12,108 bases of DNA from Phycisphaerae bacterium. Its GTDB lineage: Bacteria; Planctomycetota; Phycisphaerae; Sedimentisphaerales; Anaerobacaceae. The position numbers and the translations under genes were made by a program. The notes below the pieces were generated by a model. The model was given only the letters and a program-made list of their open reading frames with translations. It had not been told where the DNA came from and made no database searches. Numbering within the stretch: the stretch's first letter is position 1; each line of letters begins with the position of its first letter. Below, one piece after another: positions 6,937-12,108 of this stretch. The stretch lies in the NCBI GenBank assembly GCA_030667885.1, contig DAOUVA010000067.1:1-12108 (forward strand). Direction: 5' to 3'.

Positions 6937-9900
6937 TCTGGGAAACTAATGTATTTACTTTCTGTTGTTTTGGTCATAGGATTAGTCGTCGGGGTAGTAA
7001 ACGCAGACCCGCTCCGACAGGATACCGGCCCGGATGGGATTGTGTCGGTGGAGGCCGAGGATTATGACGCCAATGTTGAAGTAGGCGGCCATGCATGGGT
7101 GGAGACCGGGCCCGTTGACGGCTTTATCGGTGAGGCCGGTATGCACGCACCCAACGGTCAAGGCGGAACCGGCAATACTGACTATGCCGCCAATAGTGAA
7201 CGTCTGGAGTATGAGATTGAATTTGAAAAGACCGGCCCGCACTATGTGTGGATTTTAGCATGGGGTTTCGATGGGACTGATGACTCCTGCCATACAGGTC
7301 TGGACGGCGAGGAAACACCTCTCTCTGACCGAATGACCGGCTGGAGCGGCAGTTACTCATGGAGCAATGACAGAATGGATTTGCCGGAGCCGTCGCAGAT
7401 CGACATAACTACAGCCGGCATCCACACCCTGAACATCTGGGTTCGTGAGGACGGACTTATCATCGACAAGATTGTTCTGACGACCAATCCCGATTACAGA
7501 CCGACAGGTGAAGGTCCTGCATTAAGTCATCGCGGCGCCAGGTTGAAAGCTTATAATCCCATCCCAGGAGATGGTGCCACACATGAGGATAACTGGGTGA
7601 GTCTTAGCTGGTCGGCCGGGGAAGTTGCGGTATCACATGATGTGTATTTCGGCGACATCTTTAGTGAAGTAGATGAAGGCTCTGGAGATACATTCAGAGG
7701 CAACCAAAGCACAACATTTTATGTCGCCGGTTTTCCCGGATTCGCTTTTCCGGATGGTCTTCCTACAGGAAATACATACTACTGGCGCATAGATGAGATT
7801 GAAGCGGATGGTACTATAAGCAAAGGAGACGTCTGGAGCTTTATGGTTCCCCCCAGAAAAGCCCACAATCCAATTCCTGCCGAGGACACTGAATTCATTG
7901 ACCCTAATACACCCCTTAGCTGGACGCCCGGCTTAGGCTCGAAATTACATCATTTGTATTTTGGTGAAAGTTTCGACGACGTGAATGCCGGTACTCCCGA
8001 CACCTACAAAGGCGCTATTTCAACTGCTACTTATTCTCCCGGCACCCTTGCAATAGATAAAGTTTATTACTGGCGTGTCGATGAATTTGCTCTTACCGGT
8101 ACTTCTACAGGTGATGTCTGGAGTTTCAGAACAATATCTGAGATACCAGTTACCAATCCCAATCTTATTAGCTGGTGGAAGATCGATGCGGGTAAAGGCA
8201 CGAGGGTTGTTGACTGGTCCGGTCACAACAATCATGGCTCCCTGGAAAACAATCCGCAATGGTCTGATGGATTTGACGGCGTTGGGCTCGAATTTGACGG
8301 TACTAACTTCGTTGAATTGTCAACGACAGATATGATAGGCTCGGATATAGGCTCTGTATGCCTGTGGGTCAAAACCACCCAGGCCGGGGTAGGTATGATT
8401 TTTTATGGAACAGCAGGCGGCGGCGACGGATTCGGTGACCAGGATGAGTTACACATCAATATGATGGACAACGGCGGGGTTGAATTTTACATCGAAGGCG
8501 GTGACAATGACGTCAATCCCCAGGCATCAGCGGTGAATGATGATGCATGGCATCATATTACAGCCACATGGGACATTAACGCTGATGCGAAGCTTTATGT
8601 TGACGGCAGTGATCCGATATCAGTTCCCCATACAGCCAATGAGTTCACCTTGTCAGGCACCATCCGACTCGGGCAGCCCGCTTCTCGTCAGCGTTTCTAT
8701 AACGGCCTGATCGACGATGTTCGGATGTACAATTACGTATTATCACCTGATGAGATTGCTCTTATTATGAGAGGTGACGTAACACTTGCCTGGAACCCGA
8801 AACCGGTCAGTGGGTCAACATCAAATATCGATGATGTAACATCTGTTAGCTGGTCGGCCGGTGATAATGCAGCCCAGCATGATGTTTACTTCGGCTTTGA
8901 TAAGGATGCAGTAGCCGGCGCTGATGCATCCGATACTTCCGGTATATATAGAGGCCAACAGGGAGCCGCCAACTATACTCCGCCTGAAGGTATAGAATGG
9001 GGCCAGAGTCACTACTGGCGAATCGACGAACATAACACCGATGGAACTGTCAGTACGGGCAAAGTATGGAGTTTTACGATTGCAGACCACATCGTTGTTG
9101 ACGATTTTGAGAGCTACAATGACCTTGATGAAGGTGTACTCGGTAGCAACAGGATATATCTGGCCTGGGTGGACGGATTCGACAACCCGGCGGTAAACGG
9201 TTCTATCGTTGGTCATGCTACTGCTCCATTTGCCGAGCAGACTATCGTTCATGGCGATGCTCAGTCGATGCCGATGTCCTATGACAACGCTGTCGGGAAA
9301 TCAGAGGCGACTTTGACATTGACTTACCCGCGTGACTGGAGCAGGCACGGAATCGGCACTTTGTCGCTGTGGTTTAGAGGCAATCCGGCTGGTTTCTTAG
9401 AAGATCCGGCCGGGACCTTCACGATGAGCGCAGCAGGCGCAGACATCTGGAACACAGCCGACGAGTTCCGTTATGCCTACAAACAACTATCAGGCGCCGG
9501 ATCGATTACGGCACAGGTGCTCAGCGTTGATAATACCGACCCATGGGCTAAAGCAGGCGTGATGATTCGCCAGACACCTGATCCGGGCTCGAAATTCGCC
9601 GCTGTCTATATCACGCCCGGTAATGGTTGTAGATTCCATGCCAGACTGACTCCAGGTTCCAGCGCAACAAGCGATACTCCAGTAGCAACTGCTGAGCAAA
9701 TGGCAATCACTGCCCCCTACTGGGTAAAAATAGAGCGTGACGCAGCAGATAACTTTAATGGCTACTACTCCAGTGATGGTGTTAACTGGCAGGCGATGGT
9801 ATGGAATCCACAGAAGATATCAATGCCTTCGACTGTCTATATTGGCCTGGCACTGACCAGCCATAACTCCGGCGTGATCGGCGAGGCTCAATTCTCCAAC

Positions 9901-10212
9901 GTGACGACATCCGGCGCAGTCAGCCCGTCGACATGGACACACGAGGCCATCGGTGTTGATATGGCCAGCAATGACCCTGAGCCGATGTATGTTGCTCTCA
10001 ACGGCAATGCCGTAGTACAACATGACAATCCCAATGCAGCATTGTTCAATGACTGGACCCAATGGAATATCGACCTGACGCGCTTTGTGGACCAGGGTGT
10101 AAACCTTGCCAATATAAATACCCTTACTATTGGTTTCGGCGATAAGAATAATCCGCAAGCCAGTGGCTCAGGAAGTGCATACTTTGATGATATTCGGTTG
10201 AATCAGCCGTAG
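6934..10212 (+). CDS. Secreted multidomain carbohydrate-binding-like protein with LamG domain (paralogue 3)
   Basis: A 1092-residue exported protein of the same family, likely a glycan or glycoprotein binder without recognised enzyme activity. Domains in order: signal peptide 1-24 (VNA before the mature Asp); shared N-terminal jelly roll about 28-188; two DVYFG repeats (202-305, 309-400) matching units 1 and 2 of the preceding gene; a LamG/concanavalin A-like domain about 408-613 ('LISWWKIDAG', 'AWHHITATWD', 'FYNGLIDDVRMYNYVLSPDEI'); a third DVYFG repeat 617-716; and a VVDDFESYND jelly roll 720-1089 interrupted by a DUF1349-like insert at 818-1015. Unlike its two neighbours it stops right after 'AYFDDIRLNQP' and has no C-terminal CBM. 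No promoter or terminator is evident in the 118-nt gap before it, so it probably shares a transcript with paralogue 2; a strong terminator follows at 10291. Confidence 0.85.
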   Translation: MSGKLMYLLSVVLVIGLVVGVVNADPLRQDTGPDGIVSVEAEDYDANVEVGGHAWVETGPVDGFIGEAGMHAPNGQGGTGNTDYAANSERLEYEIEFEKTGPHYVWILAWGFDGTDDSCHTGLDGEETPLSDRMTGWSGSYSWSNDRMDLPEPSQIDITTAGIHTLNIWVREDGLIIDKIVLTTNPDYRPTGEGPALSHRGARLKAYNPIPGDGATHEDNWVSLSWSAGEVAVSHDVYFGDIFSEVDEGSGDTFRGNQSTTFYVAGFPGFAFPDGLPTGNTYYWRIDEIEADGTISKGDVWSFMVPPRKAHNPIPAEDTEFIDPNTPLSWTPGLGSKLHHLYFGESFDDVNAGTPDTYKGAISTATYSPGTLAIDKVYYWRVDEFALTGTSTGDVWSFRTISEIPVTNPNLISWWKIDAGKGTRVVDWSGHNNHGSLENNPQWSDGFDGVGLEFDGTNFVELSTTDMIGSDIGSVCLWVKTTQAGVGMIFYGTAGGGDGFGDQDELHINMMDNGGVEFYIEGGDNDVNPQASAVNDDAWHHITATWDINADAKLYVDGSDPISVPHTANEFTLSGTIRLGQPASRQRFYNGLIDDVRMYNYVLSPDEIALIMRGDVTLAWNPKPVSGSTSNIDDVTSVSWSAGDNAAQHDVYFGFDKDAVAGADASDTSGIYRGQQGAANYTPPEGIEWGQSHYWRIDEHNTDGTVSTGKVWSFTIADHIVVDDFESYNDLDEGVLGSNRIYLAWVDGFDNPAVNGSIVGHATAPFAEQTIVHGDAQSMPMSYDNAVGKSEATLTLTYPRDWSRHGIGTLSLWFRGNPAGFLEDPAGTFTMSAAGADIWNTADEFRYAYKQLSGAGSITAQVLSVDNTDPWAKAGVMIRQTPDPGSKFAAVYITPGNGCRFHARLTPGSSATSDTPVATAEQMAITAPYWVKIERDAADNFNGYYSSDGVNWQAMVWNPQKISMPSTVYIGLALTSHNSGVIGEAQFSNVTTSGAVSPSTWTHEAIGVDMASNDPEPMYVALNGNAVVQHDNPNAALFNDWTQWNIDLTRFVDQGVNLANINTLTIGFGDKNNPQASGSGSAYFDDIRLNQP
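9385..9978 (+). repeat. Nested DUF1349-like insert, copy in paralogue 3
   Basis: These 198 codons sit between 'LSLWFRGN' and 'EPMYVALNGN' of the VVDD jelly roll, at exactly the same place as the copy at 2097-2696. Shared landmarks are 'GADIWNTADEFRYAYKQL', 'VDNTDPWAK', 'FAAVYITPGNGC', 'KIERDAADNFNGYYSSDGV' and 'VYIGLALTSHN'. The two copies lie about 7.3 kb apart in direct orientation. Confidence 0.75.
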
Positions 10213-10290
10213 CGGGAACAATAACCATAAATTGAAGATTTAGCCGGCAGTTAAAATTGTAAGGCCGGCATAAAAGATTTGCTTAAATTC

Positions 10291-10328
10291 GGGGCCTATA
10301 CCGATGATTCGGTATGGGCCTCTTTTTT
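10291..10328 (+). terminator. Rho-independent terminator after paralogue 3
   Basis: The arm GGGGCCTATACCGA (10291-10304) pairs with TCGGTATGGGCCTC (10309-10322) over 14 positions including two G-U wobbles, with loop TGAT, followed by six T. It lies 78 nt after the stop codon. Compared with the hairpin at 3502, an A-T pair has become G-C near the loop and a G-U has become A-U, so the structure is kept by paired changes. Confidence 0.9.
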
Positions 10329-10464
10329 ATTTGTACACAAACAAAAGCCCTCTGCAGTTCAGAGACAATCAACGAAGAAGAAAATCTTTCCGTTGGCCAG
10401 CAGGATTGTGTAGAATGGTTTAGTGAATTCAGAAAGTGTGGATAAACTTTGAGGGTCATAAAGC

Positions 10465-11409
10465 GTGTTTATTCTTTTCCCTTATCGTGTTGATGTTCCA
10501 TTTAATTATCGACCAGTCATGAACTGGATAGTGGTTGCTTTGGTCATATTCATCTTTGCAATTCAAATTGTCGAGGCCACTCAAGTCAGAAACCGCCAAA
10601 TGAGTCTTGTCGAGTACAAGGAAAACTCTATAACAGCACAGTACTTACTGGAAGGCTTGTCTATCAAGGGGCTTTTCGGTCACATGTGGCTGCATGGAGG
10701 GCTACTGCATCTGGTAGGGAATTTGATTTTCCTTTGGCTTTTCGGCAATGCGGTATGCTCTAAAATAGGCAACTTGTATTATCTGCCGGTATATGTCTTG
10801 CTCGGTCTGGTAGCCGGGATTAGCCATTTGCTATTTTCCGATATTCCAATACTTGGAGCGAGCGGTGCGATAAACGGTGTTGTGGGGATGTATCTCGTAT
10901 TCTTTCCGGAGAATTCGATAAGCTGTTTTTTCTGGTTCTTATTCTTGTTTTGGCGTCTGTTTTGGCTCAGCTTAAGGAGTTTCTGGATGATTTTATTGTG
11001 GTTTGCATTTGATATATTTGGTGCAATGCGCGGCGCAGGAGGAGTGGCTTACCTTGCTCACATTGGCGGCTTTGTGGCCGGTGTCGGACTGGCGATATTG
11101 ATGCTTAAGACCAAAATGATTGTTATGGAAAGGGATGAGACGTCAATTCTGAAGTTACTGGGACTGGAGAAGAAAGATAAATCTACAGAACACAGAGGGG
11201 ATTTTGCACCCTGGCAGCAGGAATGGGATAATAAAGATATAAAAGAAACTAAGCAGGAAACTATAATATCCGAGCCCGATGTGGAACATGAACCGTATAT
11301 CCGTTTGAGGTGTCGGTGTGGGCAGCGAGTTAAGATACTCAGTCAATATGCGGGTAAAATCGGGCGATGCCCGAAGTGTTCTGCAAAATGGAGGATACCC
11401 GAAGTGTAG
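10465..11409 (+). CDS. Rhomboid family intramembrane serine protease with C-terminal zinc ribbon
   Basis: A 314-residue inner-membrane protease expected to cleave transmembrane segments of partner proteins. Six hydrophobic helices fit the bacterial core topology: about 20-37, 79-97, 103-122, 127-146, 150-182 and 192-214. The family motifs are intact: HGGLLHLVGN in helix 2 (H82, N86, the oxyanion-site HxxxN), GASG in helix 4 with nucleophile S133, and AHIGG in helix 6 with catalytic H199. After a charged linker of about 65 residues the C-terminus has C283-x-C285 and C302-x2-C305 ('RCRCGQRVK...GRCPKC'), a zinc-ribbon arrangement that would lie in the cytosol. Translation starts at GTG 10465, 9 nt after GAGGG (10451-10455); no in-frame ATG gives a complete first helix. 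It lies downstream of the terminator at 10291, so it is transcribed separately from the secreted paralogues. No clear promoter is seen. The substrate is unknown. Confidence 0.88.
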   Translation: MFILFPYRVDVPFNYRPVMNWIVVALVIFIFAIQIVEATQVRNRQMSLVEYKENSITAQYLLEGLSIKGLFGHMWLHGGLLHLVGNLIFLWLFGNAVCSKIGNLYYLPVYVLLGLVAGISHLLFSDIPILGASGAINGVVGMYLVFFPENSISCFFWFLFLFWRLFWLSLRSFWMILLWFAFDIFGAMRGAGGVAYLAHIGGFVAGVGLAILMLKTKMIVMERDETSILKLLGLEKKDKSTEHRGDFAPWQQEWDNKDIKETKQETIISEPDVEHEPYIRLRCRCGQRVKILSQYAGKIGRCPKCSAKWRIPEV

Positions 11410-11511
11410 AGAAAAAAAGCAGAATTTCGAGCAGTGAATATTTTATTTAGAAAGTCAATATCCCCACAAGATTGGAGGGATTATGGGGCGTTAAAAAAAA
11501 TGGAAAATAAT

Positions 11512-11542
11512 TTGAAGAAAATGAGCGTCTGAAGTGTATATT
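11512..11542 (+). promoter_or_regulatory. Weak candidate promoter before the sigma factor gene
   Basis: TTGAAG (11512-11517) and TATATT (11537-11542) are separated by 19 nt, about 70 nt before the sigma factor start. The match is imperfect and the surrounding 201-nt gap is AT-rich, so chance is a real possibility. No intrinsic terminator was found between the rhomboid gene and this point, so read-through is also possible. Confidence 0.25.
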
Positions 11543-11610
11543 ACTATAGAAATGCAGTTTTTAGGCCAAGCTGAAAGAACTTTGAATTGGAGCCTGAAAG
11601 AGTGACGAGC

Positions 11611-12108
11611 ATGTGCCAGGAAGAAATAACAGCAATGCGGCGCTGCCGCCGAGGATCATCGGCGGCGTTCGAAGTTATTGTGAACAGATATATGAAAGAC
11701 GCTTATTTTATCGCACTGGGGCTTGTAGGCAATCGCGAAGACGCAATGGACCTGTCCCAGGAGGCTTTTATCCGAGCATACCGAAATATCAGACAACTCA
11801 AACCGGAACGAAAGTTTTTCCCCTGGTTCTACCAAATACTGAAAAATCTTTGTATCAGCCATTTAAGGAAACGAAGATATAGAAAAGCACAATCTCTTGA
11901 TTCAGAAAACTGCCCGGAAATACCGGCCGCCACAGATTGCTTTTCACCGGAAGTTGTGGCCGGAAGAAATGAACTCAAAGACAAAGTCTGGCAGGCAATC
12001 AGCAAGCTTGATGATAAACATCGAGAAGTGATTATCCTGCGGCACTTTCAAAATATGTCATACGAACAAATCGCTGAGGCCCTTTATTGTAATAAAGGTA
12101 CGATTACG
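11611..12108 (+). CDS. ECF-type RNA polymerase sigma factor, 3' end outside window
   Basis: The first 166 codons of a sigma70-family factor of the extracytoplasmic-function type, which would direct RNA polymerase to a specific promoter set. Region 2 spans about 22-90: 'VNRYMKDAYFIALGLVGNREDAMDLSQEAFIRAYRNI', then 'FFPWFYQILKNLCISHLRKRR'. A short linker follows (91-122). Region 4 begins about 123 ('VWQAISKLDDKHREVIILRHFQNMSYEQIAEAL') and is cut by the window edge inside the helix-turn-helix. The frame is open from 11575. ATG 11611 is chosen because AAGAG (11598-11602) precedes it by 8 nt; GTG 11602 (three more residues) and ATG 11635 are alternatives. A 201-nt gap separates it from the rhomboid gene. 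ECF genes are often followed by an anti-sigma factor gene, which would lie beyond the window. There is no evidence that it controls the upstream genes. Confidence 0.88.
   Translation, partial: MCQEEITAMRRCRRGSSAAFEVIVNRYMKDAYFIALGLVGNREDAMDLSQEAFIRAYRNIRQLKPERKFFPWFYQILKNLCISHLRKRRYRKAQSLDSENCPEIPAATDCFSPEVVAGRNELKDKVWQAISKLDDKHREVIILRHFQNMSYEQIAEALYCNKGTIT

Noticed and set aside
10465..11409. The rhomboid as a rhombosortase that processes the neighbouring secreted proteins.
   Set aside because: None of the three secreted proteins has a GlyGly-CTERM or any C-terminal transmembrane segment, and a strong terminator separates the genes. Proximity alone does not support it.
11462..11498. Possible terminator after the rhomboid gene: CCCCA (11462-11466) and TGGGG (11484-11488).
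   Set aside because: The stem is only 5 bp with a 17-nt loop and is followed by A residues, not T, so it does not make an intrinsic terminator on the + strand.
11613..11882. An 89-codon + strand frame overlapping the sigma factor gene.
   Set aside because: It is out of frame with an unmistakable ECF sigma factor sequence, and its own translation has no recognisable features. The sigma frame is the real one but has no stop inside the window.

Overview
The window most resembles a member of the Planctomycetota, probably class Phycisphaerae (the Sedimentisphaerales or relatives). This is inferred from recognised protein styles: very large secreted proteins built from 'HDVYFG...YYWRVDE...GDVWSF' beta-sandwich repeats and 'VVDDFESYND' jelly rolls, a rhomboid protease carrying a C-terminal CxC/CxxC zinc ribbon, and an ECF sigma factor with the motif 'DAMDLSQEAFIRAYRNI'. 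All genes found are on the + strand. No tRNA, rRNA, CRISPR array, insertion sequence or phage gene was seen.

Bases 1-10212 hold three tandem paralogues of about 1000-1100 residues. Each has a 24-residue signal peptide, the same N-terminal carbohydrate-binding-like jelly roll, two or three DVYFG repeats, and a VVDDFESYND jelly roll near the C-terminus. They differ by one swapped module in the middle: F5/8-type C (discoidin) in the first, PA14 in the second, LamG/concanavalin-like in the third. The first and third also have a DUF1349-like domain of about 200 residues inserted into a loop of the VVDDFESYND jelly roll; the second keeps that jelly roll uninterrupted. The first and second end in a further CBM6/35-like domain that the third lacks. 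No catalytic domain or surface anchor is visible, so these look like secreted or surface-associated glycan-binding proteins.

Transcription layout: the first gene enters with a leader hairpin, its promoter lying outside the window, and ends at a strong intrinsic terminator (3502-3538). A promoter-like element near 3621-3652 and a leader of about 200 nt with a matching hairpin precede the second gene. The third follows after 118 nt without a visible terminator and ends at a second terminator (10291-10328) similar in sequence to the first. Genes two and three therefore look like one unit, bracketed by the same kinds of ends as gene one alone.

Bases 10465-11409 encode a six-helix rhomboid intramembrane serine protease with intact catalytic Ser and His and a cytosolic zinc ribbon. 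Bases 11611-12108 encode the first 166 codons of an ECF-type RNA polymerase sigma factor that runs off the window edge inside its region 4 helix-turn-helix. Nothing in the sequence ties these last two genes functionally to the binding-protein array.
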